Translations under genes and position numbers: made by a program
Notes under the pieces: generated by a model
Told to the model about the DNA's origin: nothing
The model's database searches: none
The model's input: the letters and a program-made list of their open reading frames with translations, nothing else
Assembly (NCBI RefSeq): GCF_037450285.1
Contig: NZ_JAQISN010000003.1
Location: 186,001 to 250,000 of the forward strand
Length of the DNA: 64,000 nt
Direction: 5' to 3'
Source: Erwinia sp. SLM-02
Lineage (GTDB): Bacteria > Pseudomonadota > Gammaproteobacteria > Enterobacterales > Enterobacteriaceae
Shown: piece after piece, positions 34,411 through 43,265 of the stretch
How positions within the stretch are numbered: position 1 is the first letter of the stretch
Layout of the letters: each line of letters opens with the position of its first letter

Positions 34411-34697
34411 AAAACGGGCTTACTCAACGTTGAAGCAGTCTATTTATCACGTCGCAGCATGCGCCATTGTGCGGAAGGCTGGCAATAGAAAAGCGGTGAA
34501 AAAACGCGATCGGCAGCCTCTGCTCCCCCTTCGCGAATGGCGGTCATACACGCCGTGTAGCCTCGATGATGTCCGCTGGATGCCCCAGGGAAAAGCCACG
34601 TGCCGTGACCATTTCTGGCAGCGATGACTGCTCCCGCGTATCTTAGGGACAAAGGGCAGTCGCCTTATTTGAACAGAACAATTCCGAAGGAAAAAAG

Positions 34698-35285
34698 ATG
34701 AATTCAATCGGCATTTTTTGCGGATCGGCGGAAGGATGTTCCCCGGAGTATATGAATGCAGCCCGCGCCACGGGCCAGCTGCTGGCGCAAAGGGATATCG
34801 CCGTGGTTTACGGCGGTGGACGGGTGGGGCTGATGGGCGCGGTAGCGGATTCCGCTCTGCAGTACGGCGGGCGCGTGACCGGCGTGATCCCCCATGCGCT
34901 GTTTGAACGGGAGATTGGCCATACCGGGCTGACCGAACTGGTGGTGGTGGAGAATATGCATCAGCGCAAGCACCGGATGGCGGAGCTGTCTTCGGGCTTT
35001 ATCGCGTTACCGGGCGGGGCCGGTACGATGGAAGAAATTTTTGAACAGTGGACCTGGGCGCAGCTCGGTATGCACCATAAACCCTGCGCGTTTCTGGATG
35101 TGAACGGTTTCTATCAGCCGCTGAAGGCGATGATTGAGCGCATGGCCGCCGAAGGATTTATCAGGCAGAGCTACATCGATATGCTGCTGTTTTCCGACAG
35201 CCTGGCGGAGATCATCGACTATTTTAACGACTACACGCCGCCGGCAACTAAGTGGGCTTCGCCAGTCGGGAGCCAGCATGGTTGA
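34698..35285 (+). CDS. LOG-family phosphoribohydrolase (TIGR00730)
   Basis: 195-aa Rossmann-fold protein of the cytokinin-activating LOG type, which cleaves nucleoside 5'-monophosphates to base and ribose 5-phosphate. The signature PGGAGTMEEIFEQWTWAQLG is at about residues 97-116, with GGGRVGLMGAVAD before it. AAGGAAAAAAG lies just before the ATG. It overlaps the NUDIX gene by 8 bases, suggesting a shared nucleotide-housekeeping role. Confidence 0.85.
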   Translation: MNSIGIFCGSAEGCSPEYMNAARATGQLLAQRDIAVVYGGGRVGLMGAVADSALQYGGRVTGVIPHALFEREIGHTGLTELVVVENMHQRKHRMAELSSGFIALPGGAGTMEEIFEQWTWAQLGMHHKPCAFLDVNGFYQPLKAMIERMAAEGFIRQSYIDMLLFSDSLAEIIDYFNDYTPPATKWASPVGSQHG

Positions 35286-35679
35286 TAAGCATATTGCCGC
35301 GGCGGCGATCGTCGATGATGCCGGGCGCCTGCTGCTGGTGCGTAAGCGTAACACGCTCTACTTTATGCAGCCTGGCGGCAAGCTGGATGCCGGAGAATCA
35401 CCGGAATCTGCGCTGATCCGCGAACTTCGGGAAGAGCTTGATCTGGTGATTACGCCGGGCGATCTGACTCCGCTGGGGCAGTTTACCGACGTGGCCGCCA
35501 ACGAGCCGGGTCATCTGCTGGTGGCGGATATTTTCCGCATCCATAACGTGAGCGGAGATCTCCAGCCCGCGGCGGAGATCGAAGAGGTGAGGTGGGTGCC
35601 TCCGACAGAGTTCGACAGCCTGATGCTGGCGCCGCTGACGGCGAAGCAGATTATCCCGCTGGTTTACGCCGCGGTTTGA
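35278..35679 (+). CDS. NUDIX hydrolase
   Basis: 133-aa MutT-like hydrolase with the Nudix box GGKLDAGESPESALIRELREELDL at about residues 34-57. The start at 35278 is chosen because the fold begins with IAAAAIVDDAGRLLLVRKR; it overlaps the end of the LOG gene. The substrate is a nucleoside diphosphate derivative, not identifiable further. Confidence 0.82.
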   Translation: MVDKHIAAAAIVDDAGRLLLVRKRNTLYFMQPGGKLDAGESPESALIRELREELDLVITPGDLTPLGQFTDVAANEPGHLLVADIFRIHNVSGDLQPAAEIEEVRWVPPTEFDSLMLAPLTAKQIIPLVYAAV

Positions 35680-35852
35680 TAATTGTCCCGCTGAAGGCTA
35701 AAAGATCAGGGCTGATAGCGGATGACAGGGGATTGGTGTGAAGGTTGGCAGGTGGCGTGAGAAAGGTGTGCAGACCGCGTCGAATTGCCGATCTTTTGAG
35801 GGTAACGGCATCGCCGTAGCCATGTCGTTACCCATATCAATCAGGCTTTGAA

Positions 35853-35887
35853 GCCTGAGCCTGAGCCTGAGCCGAAGCCGAAGCCGA
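35853..35887. repeat. Hexanucleotide tract (GCCTGA)3(GCCGAA)2
   Basis: Three GCCTGA copies followed by two GCCGAA and a partial third, ending one base before the stop codon of the isomerase gene on the minus strand. Expansion could extend or alter the 3' untranslated region but not the protein. The remaining bases of the 35680-35888 gap show no gene. Confidence 0.8.
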
Positions 35888-35888
35888 T

Positions 35889-36830
35889 TTAGCGGCTCAG
35901 CGTCGCGTTCAGCGCATCAATCGACGTCTGTAATCCCGCTTCCACGCTCATGGTCAGATCTTCCATCTCCAGCGACACGTAGCCGTCGTAGCCGGTCATG
36001 CGCAGCACCGAGAAGAACTCCTTCCACCACAGCAGATCCTTTCCGCAGCCCACCGCCACATAGTTCCAGGTGCGGGTTTTGGTGTTGGTGACCGGCTGAT
36101 ACTCCATCAGGCCGTCAACGTCCGCCAGGCCGCGCTCGATGCGGGCGTCCTTACCGTGAACGTGGAAGATCGCGCCTTCCAGCTTACGCGCCGCGGCGAT
36201 CGGATCCGCGCCCATGGCAATCAGATGCGAAGGATCGAGGTTCATGCCGATCATCTCATCCACTTCGTTACGCAGGCGCAGCAGCGTGGACGGGTTGTAC
36301 ACCAGCTGGCACGGGAACTCTTCAATGGCGATCTTCTCGATCCCGTGCTGCTTTGCGTGCTGGACGAATTTTTTCCACCATGGAATGGCTACTTCGTTCC
36401 ACTGATAGTCGATCACGCCCGGCATATAGTCAGGCCAGGAGATGGTGGAGGTGATCCAGTTCGGCACGCGATCTTCCGGTCCGCCGCCAGGCAGGCCGCT
36501 CATCATCACGATCTTTTTCACCCCCAGCTTGCCCGCCAGCTCAATGGCGCGGTAGCTGCTTTGAGTGTGCTTCTCGCCCAGCTCGCCGGGTGCCAGCGGG
36601 TTGCCGGAGCAGTTCAGCGCCACGATTTCGATATCGCGTTCGGCCAGCTCTGCCTGGAACTGGCGCAGTTTTTCCGGCGAGCCGAGCAGCTCTTCGGTTT
36701 TCACATGCGGGCACGGGGACCAGCCGCCGGCGGTCATTTCCACGCCGGAAATGCCGTAGCCTTTCACTTTATCCAGCATATCCGGGAAGGACAGATCGGC
36801 CAGAACGTCGGTACATAATGCAAGTTTCAT
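35889..36830 (-). CDS. Sugar-phosphate isomerase/epimerase, AP-endonuclease-2-like TIM barrel
   Basis: 313-aa protein of the xylose-isomerase-like TIM-barrel family (IolE/IolI/Hyi relatives). Metal and substrate motifs seen are VEMTAGGW, IVALNCSGNPLAP, KIAIEEFPCQLVYN, NLDPSHL and HVHGKDARIE. It is the last gene of a minus-strand operon with an MFS porter, an IolG-like dehydrogenase and a lone EIIA, suggesting polyol or inositol-derivative breakdown. The exact substrate is not known. Confidence 0.78.
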   Translation of the reverse strand: MKLALCTDVLADLSFPDMLDKVKGYGISGVEMTAGGWSPCPHVKTEELLGSPEKLRQFQAELAERDIEIVALNCSGNPLAPGELGEKHTQSSYRAIELAGKLGVKKIVMMSGLPGGGPEDRVPNWITSTISWPDYMPGVIDYQWNEVAIPWWKKFVQHAKQHGIEKIAIEEFPCQLVYNPSTLLRLRNEVDEMIGMNLDPSHLIAMGADPIAAARKLEGAIFHVHGKDARIERGLADVDGLMEYQPVTNTKTRTWNYVAVGCGKDLLWWKEFFSVLRMTGYDGYVSLEMEDLTMSVEAGLQTSIDALNATLSR

Positions 36831-36849
36831 GGTAAATCCTTAATAGAAA

Positions 36850-37278
36850 TTAATGCTGTTCAAACTGGTCAATAAATTCACGTTTGGTCTTAGCGCAGGC
36901 GAGAATTAACGTGTTGGCATCATCTCCCAGCATATCGGCAATATCCGCCAGTACCTGAACGTGTTCATTTTTCGTCGCCGCCACGGCGACCATAATAAAG
37001 ACCACCTGTCCCGCTCCCCAGCTCACGCCGTCTGGAAACTGGAAAATCAGGAAGCCGGTTTTTTTAACCAGATCGATATGTTCTTTGGCACAGTGTGGAA
37101 AGGAGATGCCCGCGCCGATCCAGGTCGAGACGTCTTTTTCCCGCTTCAGCATGGCCTCATAAAAGCCCGGCTTAACGTAGCCTGCCTTTTCCAGCTCATC
37201 CGCTGCGATTTTAATAGCCTCGGTTTTAGTCGTGGCCTGGCACTGCAGATAAATAACCTCTTCGGACAATTTCAACAT
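36850..37278 (-). CDS. Lone PTS EIIA domain of the fructose/mannitol family
   Basis: 142-aa EIIA (PF00359 type) with the phosphorylatable histidine in IGAGISFPHCAKEHID, about residue 62. No EIIB or EIIC gene is nearby. It stands between an Idh-family dehydrogenase and the isomerase gene in the same operon, so it more likely senses or signals PTS phosphorylation than transports sugar, or it serves a distant EIIBC. Its role is inferred. Confidence 0.75.
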   Translation of the reverse strand: MLKLSEEVIYLQCQATTKTEAIKIAADELEKAGYVKPGFYEAMLKREKDVSTWIGAGISFPHCAKEHIDLVKKTGFLIFQFPDGVSWGAGQVVFIMVAVAATKNEHVQVLADIADMLGDDANTLILACAKTKREFIDQFEQH

Positions 37279-37302
37279 GGCGTTCTCCTGACACTGACTG
37301 TG

Positions 37303-38316
37303 TTATGCCAAATAAAGGGCAGGGCACTCTGGAATAGTGACATCATGTTTCTGGCCATCTTTCAGCGATGCCAGACCCGCGTCGCAAACCAGCGCAACAA
37401 CGTAGCCATCCCACGATGAAGGGCCGGTCATGGCGCTGCCGCGGGAAATATTGTCGACAAAGTTCTGCACTTCACGGTCGTATGCGGTGGCGAAGCGCTC
37501 CATACAGGACTGGGAAATATGGCGGCTGACGCCGTTTGGTGAACGCGTGTAAGTCAGCGCCTGCTCGGTCAGCCCGCTGATGGCGTTCTCACCAATCACT
37601 TCACAGCGGATGTCGTAGCCGTAGTTGCAGTTAACAAACAGCTCGTCATCAATACGCACCCCGGATTCCGTTTCGAAAATCACAATCAGCGGGTCCTGCA
37701 GATGCGGATACGCCCGGCTGGTTTTCTTACGTGGTTTATCCACGCGCACCGAGACGATATTTTCATTCAGCAGGTAGCGAATGATGTCGATTTCATGGGT
37801 GGCCGAGTCGTTGACCGCCATTTCCAGCGTATAGCTTTCCGGTACCGACGGGTTGCGGTGCGCACAGTGGATCAGCATGATCTCTCCCAGCTCGCCGCTG
37901 GCGATGGTCTGCTTCAGGGCCTGATAGCCCGGGTCGAAGCGGCGCATAAAGCCCAGCTGCAGCAGGCGCTTACCGGCCGCAACTTCAGCGGCGATAATTT
38001 CCTGCGATTCATCGGCGGTTGGCGTTAATGGCTTCTCGCAGAATACCGGCTTGCCGGCTTTAAACGCGGAGAGGATCTGCGCTTTATGTACCGGGCCAAT
38101 GGAGCAGATAAATATCGCGTCAACCTGGTCTGAATTAATCAGCTCGTCGGCATCATAAAACGCCGTGGCGTGATATTCGGCGGCAACGGCATCGGCCGCC
38201 GCGCGGTTAATATCACAGACCGCAGTCACCTGCGCGCCGGTAATCACATTTTTAAAACGCTGAAGGTGATCGCGGCCAATCATGCCCAGGCCGATTAAAC
38301 CAATTTTTATCGTCAT
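37303..38316 (-). CDS. Gfo/Idh/MocA oxidoreductase, inositol 2-dehydrogenase-like
   Basis: 337-aa NAD(P)-dependent dehydrogenase. The Rossmann motif GLIGLGMIGRDHLQRF opens the protein; the catalytic-lysine region VFCEKPLTPTADE is near residue 95, followed by QLGFMRRFDPGY and DSATHEIDIIRYLLNE, which recall IolG. It would oxidise inositol or a related polyol taken up by the MFS porter. Confidence 0.8.
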   Translation of the reverse strand: MTIKIGLIGLGMIGRDHLQRFKNVITGAQVTAVCDINRAAADAVAAEYHATAFYDADELINSDQVDAIFICSIGPVHKAQILSAFKAGKPVFCEKPLTPTADESQEIIAAEVAAGKRLLQLGFMRRFDPGYQALKQTIASGELGEIMLIHCAHRNPSVPESYTLEMAVNDSATHEIDIIRYLLNENIVSVRVDKPRKKTSRAYPHLQDPLIVIFETESGVRIDDELFVNCNYGYDIRCEVIGENAISGLTEQALTYTRSPNGVSRHISQSCMERFATAYDREVQNFVDNISRGSAMTGPSSWDGYVVALVCDAGLASLKDGQKHDVTIPECPALYLA

Positions 38317-38339
38317 TTCTTTTCCCTTACATCTTTAAG

Positions 38340-39749
38340 TTAAAAACGAAATTTCTTTTCGATCTGTTCTAATGTCAGGCCACGCGTTTCCGGCAGATAT
38401 TTCACCAGCAGAACCAGCATGACGATATTGGTGGCAGCGAAGAAGCCGAAGGTCATGCCGCCGCCGTACTGGCTGAGCAGGACCGGGAAAATAAGCTGGA
38501 TAATAAAGTCGAAGATCCACAGGCCGAAGACGGCAAAGCCCATTCCCACCCCGCGCATCCGCAGCGGATAAATTTCCGCCAGCATCAGCCAGAACACCGG
38601 GGCAATCCATCCCTGCATAAAGACTAAAAACACCAGCATTAAGCCGAGAATGATGTAGCTGGCACCGTCAAAATTCGCGTGCAGCGTATCGACGCCGTTG
38701 AGGGTTTCGGTGTGGAAGAAAACGTTAAAGGACAGGCCGATTAATATCAGGCTGATGGTGACGCCCGCCTGGCCGGTAAAGAACATTTTTCGCCGCGAAT
38801 GTTTGCCTATCAGCATCATGCCCAGCAGCGTGGCCAGCACCGATACAACCCCGTTGGCGACCGCGCCGGTCACCGCCGCCGCATCGCCAAGGCCGGTCGA
38901 TTTCAGCACCGTCGGGGCGTAATACATAATGGTGTTAATCCCGGTGACGCGGGTGGCAAGGACGATCATCAGGCCGATTAACAGCAGCTGTACCACCCAG
39001 CGCTTTTTCAGCTCTTCAAAGAGATTAAACTTCACCGCATCGGCCTTTATGACCTGCTGGATCTCTCTGATTTCACGCTCAACCTCTTCCGGTTCGCGAA
39101 TGGTTTTCAATACCTTAATCGCTTTCTCGGTTTCGCCACTGCGCATGAAGAAGCGCGGCGATTCCGGCATCATCAGCATGCCGATCCACAGCAGGGCACC
39201 CGGTAATGCCGGGATAGCCAGCATGATGCGCCAGTTGTGGCCCATGTCGGGATAAAGGTTAACGATGGTGGCGTTAACGCTGTAGGCGAGGAACTGGCCC
39301 GTCACAATCATCAGTTCGTTCACCGTGACCAGCCGCTCGCGCTGGTCAGCCCGCGCCAGCTCGGAGATATAAATCGGCACCGTGACCGAGGCACAGCCGA
39401 CCGCCAGCCCCAGAATGAAGCGCGCCACGATCATCGAGGGCACATCCCAGGCAAATGCGGTTCCCAGCGCGCCAAACATAAAGATGGCGGCGACCCACAG
39501 CAGATTTTTGCGGCGCCCCTGTTTATCGGAGAAATAACCACCAAATAATGAACCTAAGGCTGCGCCGAATAACAGGAATGAGGTAATAAACCCTTCTTCA
39601 GCGGGCGTCAGATTTAAATCATATTTCATGAAAATTAATGCACCGGAAATGACACCGGTGTCATAGCCGAAACACAGACCCCCTATCGTCGAGACGATAG
39701 TAATCATCCGCATCCGTTTATTATTTTGCAGGTTTGTATTATTAGACAT
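38340..39749 (-). CDS. Sugar-porter MFS transporter (IolT-like)
   Basis: 469-aa H+-symporter of the sugar-porter family with 12 membrane segments. Motifs: GYDTGVISGALIFM in TM1, GGYFSDKQGRRKNL after TM2, PESPRFFM in the central loop, TGINTIMYYAPTVL in TM7 and LPETRGLTLEQIE at the C-terminus. It is first in the operon and diverges from the AraC gene with an 832-base gap. Confidence 0.85.
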   Translation of the reverse strand: MSNNTNLQNNKRMRMITIVSTIGGLCFGYDTGVISGALIFMKYDLNLTPAEEGFITSFLLFGAALGSLFGGYFSDKQGRRKNLLWVAAIFMFGALGTAFAWDVPSMIVARFILGLAVGCASVTVPIYISELARADQRERLVTVNELMIVTGQFLAYSVNATIVNLYPDMGHNWRIMLAIPALPGALLWIGMLMMPESPRFFMRSGETEKAIKVLKTIREPEEVEREIREIQQVIKADAVKFNLFEELKKRWVVQLLLIGLMIVLATRVTGINTIMYYAPTVLKSTGLGDAAAVTGAVANGVVSVLATLLGMMLIGKHSRRKMFFTGQAGVTISLILIGLSFNVFFHTETLNGVDTLHANFDGASYIILGLMLVFLVFMQGWIAPVFWLMLAEIYPLRMRGVGMGFAVFGLWIFDFIIQLIFPVLLSQYGGGMTFGFFAATNIVMLVLLVKYLPETRGLTLEQIEKKFRF

Positions 39750-40581
39750 AACTGTTCCATCTGGTTATAAGGCAAACAGGGACAAGCCGATATTATCGAT
39801 TAGGTTATGATTAATTAATTTGCATAGCGCAAATCAGGCGCTAAATATTCAGTCACCTTTCCTGAATGTGAAGGACAGAGTAGAAATCCATTTTTCACCG
39901 GGTTGTTACGTAGTGAAAGTGCTGTCGTTGAGGTTACGTTACATCAAAGTGAAAATAAAAAACCATGAGGGCGGAAAGATATGATTTCAGAACGTGCCGG
40001 AGATCATAAATTACGCACGAGTTTGAGATTATTGAGTGATTTAAATCACACTAACAGGCTCATTGATTGACAAAGCAAGAATGAAGATGTGCCGAAATTA
40101 ATGTTTTGAGGTGGGTGAACAGGCGGGTGCGGACCTGATTGATAAGCCTTTGCCTGCCGCATCAGCCGGCTGTGGCAGGGACGGGGGCTGAGCGGATCGC
40201 CCGGCTTTATAGCAGTAAAAAAAGAAGAGCTAAAATACGCATTGAGGTATATGCCGTTTTGATGACTTTTAAATATTCGGGCATTTTAGTGGATAAATTC
40301 TGGTAATTTTGTTCGGATCTCCTGCACTGCTTTTTTTTCCCGCAGGCGTATTTGTATTAAAATCACTCAGCGCGGGCGTGGCTGATGAGCGGATTAAAAC
40401 GTGATGGCGATCATGTTTCGTTTTCCGTAAAAGTAGCAATCGCAAATTTATAGATTATTGTCGCTGGCGATTATTCTCAAAGCTTTTAAACTCAACGGGT
40501 TAAATAATCATAAAAAGCAAAAATGATGACTACTGCCGCCATCGATGATGCAAGAATAGCGGCACATTCACTGGAGACATC
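39750..40581. other. Long intergenic region between MFS operon and AraC gene
   Basis: No coding region of convincing quality. It is A+T-rich, as befits a double promoter region for the operon and the regulator, and holds a good CRP-like dyad at 40032-40053 and a weaker one (GTGATGGCGATCAT) at 40401-40414. An AraC-type site cannot be identified by eye. Confidence 0.5.
40032..40053. promoter_or_regulatory. CRP-like site
   Basis: TTGAGTGATTTAAATCACACTA matches the CRP consensus AAATGTGATCTAGATCACATTT well, with GTGAT and ATCAC arms. Its position, about 280 bases from the MFS start and 530 from the AraC start, allows catabolite control of either side. Confidence 0.55.
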
Positions 40582-41451
40582 ATGCAGATCTACTGCCTCA
40601 ACCCACAGTCCTCTTCCCGCTTCTTTGAGCAGGGCACACGGCCAAAACTGGCCTTTGTCTGCAAGGCTGAAGGCATGGAGGCCGCTATCCCCCGCGTGAT
40701 GCACCAGCATGATGACCGCTTCGAGCTGATGTTTATCGCCGAGGGTAGCGGCATCTATAACATTGATGGCCGGGGCTATCACGTGAAGCGCGGCGATATT
40801 TTGCTGTTTAACCACGGCATTCTGCATGATGAAAACCCTCATGCCTCCGACGATCTGCTGATTTTCAGCTGCGGCGTGGAGCAGCTTAAGTTTGACGGGC
40901 TGCCGCTCAATTTCCTGACCGCCCGTTCTGAGGTTGCCGTGATGCCCAGCGGTGAGGCTTACGCCGAGATTTGCGGCATGTTCGCCCAGATGTGGCAGCA
41001 CGTGCGCAGCAGAAGCGCCTGGGGAGAGGAAATCAGCCAGGCGCTGCTCTGTGCGCTGCTATTGCTGTGCCGCAGTATCTGGGTTGCCAATAAACAGGAA
41101 AAAGAAACCTCGGAATCCCTGCTGGGGCAGAGAATTAAAGACTACATTGACAGCCGTTATAAAAGTGATATTGCGCTGAAATCAATTACCGCCGCGCTGA
41201 ATATGAACCAGTTTTATCTGGCGCACGTTTTCAAAGCCTATTCCGGCTATTCCCCCAAGCAGTATCAAACCCGGCGCAGAATAGGGGAAGCGCAGACGCT
41301 GCTGCTCAGTACCGATTTAGGCGTGACGGAAGTTGCTAATGCCGTGGGCTATGACAACGTGAATAACTTCCACCGTATTTTTCATAATCTTGTGGGGATC
41401 CCGCCTGCGCGCTATAAAAAGTTCTGGCTGACGGGGCAGATAAAATCCTGA
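40582..41451 (+). CDS. AraC-family transcriptional regulator
   Basis: 289-aa activator with an N-terminal cupin sensor domain (FELMFIAEGSGIYNIDGRGYHVKRGDILLFNHGILHDE) and a C-terminal double HTH (SIAL..., LNMNQFYLAHVFKAYSGYSPKQYQTRRRIGEAQTLLLSTDLGVTEVANAVGYDNVNNFHRIFHNLVGIPPARYKKFW). TGGAGA precedes the ATG. It probably regulates the divergent MFS-Idh-EIIA-isomerase operon. Confidence 0.85.
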   Translation: MQIYCLNPQSSSRFFEQGTRPKLAFVCKAEGMEAAIPRVMHQHDDRFELMFIAEGSGIYNIDGRGYHVKRGDILLFNHGILHDENPHASDDLLIFSCGVEQLKFDGLPLNFLTARSEVAVMPSGEAYAEICGMFAQMWQHVRSRSAWGEEISQALLCALLLLCRSIWVANKQEKETSESLLGQRIKDYIDSRYKSDIALKSITAALNMNQFYLAHVFKAYSGYSPKQYQTRRRIGEAQTLLLSTDLGVTEVANAVGYDNVNNFHRIFHNLVGIPPARYKKFWLTGQIKS

Positions 41452-41679
41452 TTTTAAATATTCAACTGGACGGTAAAATAAATCATTCCTGTACAGATTG
41501 AATATTTTATCGATTTAATTTGCATTTTCTCCAGTGGCTCCAATAGTATTGTCGCCTGACATATTATTTTACGGTTTGCAGTATTTTGAACAGGCACCTT
41601 AATGCGATCGCAGCCTGCTTTCTGGTTTGGAAAGCGAAAGGCGAGGTGCCAGCATGGATGACAACGCAAGGAGCAGGGA

Positions 41680-41961
41680 ATGCGCCAGGACTGCGCTCAG
41701 GGTTTATTACGTCTTATTCGGTGGGGAGGGCTTGGCCTGTCCATCGCAGTTACGCCGGTATTGGCTACATCCAACAGCCCCGCGCGGGAAGCCGCCTTGA
41801 TAGATGCGCAGGAACAGCTGCGCCAGCAGGAACGTGAGCGCGTGCTGCGCGAGGAAAACACCCCGCAGCCCGATGCCCGGCTTCGCCTTGGCGTAGCCCA
41901 GCACACCTTATTCAAGGAGCAGAGGTTATCTAACTTACTGATTTATAGAAAAACCACCTAA
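41680..41961 (+). pseudogene. Truncated two-partner-secretion transporter (TpsB/FhaC/CdiB-like) N-terminus
   Basis: Preceded by a strong AAGGAG, the frame reads a signal-like segment (MRQDCAQGLLRLIRWGGLGLSIAVTPVLATS) and then SPAREAALIDAQEQLRQQERERVLREENTPQPDARL, the N-terminal helix/linker style of TpsB proteins. Similarity then ceases and the frame stops after 93 codons at a terminator hairpin. An intact TpsB would be about 550 aa. An FHA-like fragment lies at 44560-44690, so the whole locus seems gutted. The identification is by style, not by alignment. Confidence 0.5.
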
Positions 41962-41974
41962 GAAGGTGGTTTTT
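41949..41974 (+). terminator. Rho-independent terminator
   Basis: AAACCACCT / AGGTGGTTT stem with a 4-base loop, followed by TTTTCG. The near-identical hairpin sequence at 44026-44048 closes the other side of the A+T-rich island. Confidence 0.75.
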
Positions 41975-42040
41975 CGTTTCGAAGCCAAAGTTTACGACTG
42001 AAGTTAATCCTTGGTCATGCGCTTGATTTGCGCTTATCTC

Positions 42041-42922
42041 TTATTTTCCGTATCCTGGTGCTATAAAATTATTACTAATGTCATTAAGAACATCAAAGTT
42101 ATACAAACTAAGCTGAAATTTCTTACTATCTAAAACCCCATCTTTTGAACAGTCCACATCCCATCTGTTTAGCCAATAAGGTGCAAGGGATCTTCTGACT
42201 GAAACAATTTTCTTACCTTCATCCATATCTAAATCCATTTCTACGCAGGCCTTTCCATTCCCTGTGAAGTTATTTTTATGTGGAACAAGAATTAATTCAA
42301 TAAAATTATTCCATTCCTTGTCATGGACAGGCTTTTCTTCTTCATGAACAGTTTTATCAATAACTAAATCTCCAGATGCAAAAATAACCCTATTAACCAT
42401 AAAGTCAGAGAATTTAGCACGCTTTCGATCGAAACATCTCATATACATACGAATGTCTGTATCAAAAAAAGAGTGTGGTATTACGACTCTTTCTGATACG
42501 TCATTTTCAAGAGATCTATATCTTATACTGACGGGTCTTTCGTTGCTGATGAATTTGGATAACTCTGAAAATATATTCATTTTTAAATAGGAAATCCTCT
42601 CCATAGGCTCTATCAGTTTTTTTTCACTGCCATTTTTGAAATAAGAGTCCTTCAGTTCAGATATGTATATCGATGCACTTTTTTCAAAAACAGGTTTGAA
42701 GTCAGCTTGGTTTATTTCATACCTTTTAACCGTATGATTAAGAACCATATTGTCTACTGACAATTCCTTATATGCTTTAAAATCTCTTGTTGCAGCAGCT
42801 TCACCTATACCGAACTGTTCAGTTAGATCCATCCGAGACACCCATCCCTTAAAGATAAGCTGCCTTTCAATGAACTCCAAACGCTCTTGAGCTGCATGTG
42901 TTAACTCATCTTTATTACTCAT
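42041..42922 (-). CDS. WYL-domain transcriptional regulator of the CapW/BrxR type
   Basis: 293-aa DNA-binding regulator. N-terminal wHTH (RLEFIERQLIFKGWVSRMDLTEQFGIGEAAATRDFKAYKEL, about 15-58) in the style of BrxR/CapW; the middle carries a WYL domain (RPVSIRYRSLENDVSERVVIPHSFFDTDIRMYMRCFDRKRAKFSDFMVNRV, about 155-210); then a WCX-like C-terminal domain. This class is found beside anti-phage systems such as BREX and CBASS. The gene is much A+T-richer than its surroundings. GGAG precedes the ATG at 42922. It diverges from four small frames, with a dyad operator candidate between. Confidence 0.78.
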   Translation of the reverse strand: MSNKDELTHAAQERLEFIERQLIFKGWVSRMDLTEQFGIGEAAATRDFKAYKELSVDNMVLNHTVKRYEINQADFKPVFEKSASIYISELKDSYFKNGSEKKLIEPMERISYLKMNIFSELSKFISNERPVSIRYRSLENDVSERVVIPHSFFDTDIRMYMRCFDRKRAKFSDFMVNRVIFASGDLVIDKTVHEEEKPVHDKEWNNFIELILVPHKNNFTGNGKACVEMDLDMDEGKKIVSVRRSLAPYWLNRWDVDCSKDGVLDSKKFQLSLYNFDVLNDISNNFIAPGYGK

Positions 42923-42967
42923 AATCTTGATCTCCACCACAAAAAAAATCGCACAGCTATTGATCTA

Positions 42968-43006
42968 ATCACAATGATCAGACTAAAATGATCAGACCGT
43001 TGTGAT
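42968..43006. promoter_or_regulatory. Operator-like dyad upstream of the WYL regulator
   Basis: Inverted arms ATCACAA (42968-42974) and TTGTGAT (43000-43006) enclose two direct copies of TGATCAGAC (42975-42983 and 42989-42997). It lies about 45 bases before the regulator start and about 80 bases before the first small frame on the other strand. Confidence 0.55.
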
Positions 43007-43086
43007 GATACGTAAGGAATCAGTCTAATTTATCGCTAAAGTTGGTGGAAAACACGGGCATACGTCTGAAACATAGGAGGGTTTGT

Positions 43087-43246
43087 ATGAAAAAAACGCA
43101 AAAAAATTAAAAAAGGCTCGCACGAACGAGCCTTCCATAGACGAGAACAAACTTGACGCTTTACTTCGACCTAAAGCGTAACAGCTCACCAAATTTGTTG
43201 AACTAGAAGATTACCTGATTTTCAGCGAAATTCAACGAATTTGGTA
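43087..43246 (+). pseudogene. Small frame interrupted at an A7 run (decayed or slippage-dependent)
   Basis: A perfect AGGAGG (43075-43080) lies 6 bases before ATG at 43087, but the frame stops after 7 codons (MKKTQKN). Adding one A to the A7 run at 43100-43106 gives MKKTQKKLKKARTNEPSIDENKLDALLRPKA and a TAA; beyond that the same frame reads QLTKFVELEDYLIFSEIQRIW before TAG. Both parts look protein-like. Either polymerase slippage at A7 makes a 31-residue peptide, or this is a small gene with a frameshift and a nonsense mutation. The region also holds two inverted repeats (43157-43178 and 43189-43244). Confidence 0.4.
43101..43134 (-). terminator. Hairpin with minus-strand U-tract
   Basis: AAGGCTCG / CGAGCCTT, 8-bp stem with a 6-base loop. 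On the minus strand it is followed by TTTTAATTTTTTT, a terminator form, although no minus-strand gene is seen to its right. It could end an unannotated minus-strand RNA or be a leader structure of the plus-strand operon. Confidence 0.45.
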
Positions 43247-43265
43247 GAAATTTATAGGTAGAACT

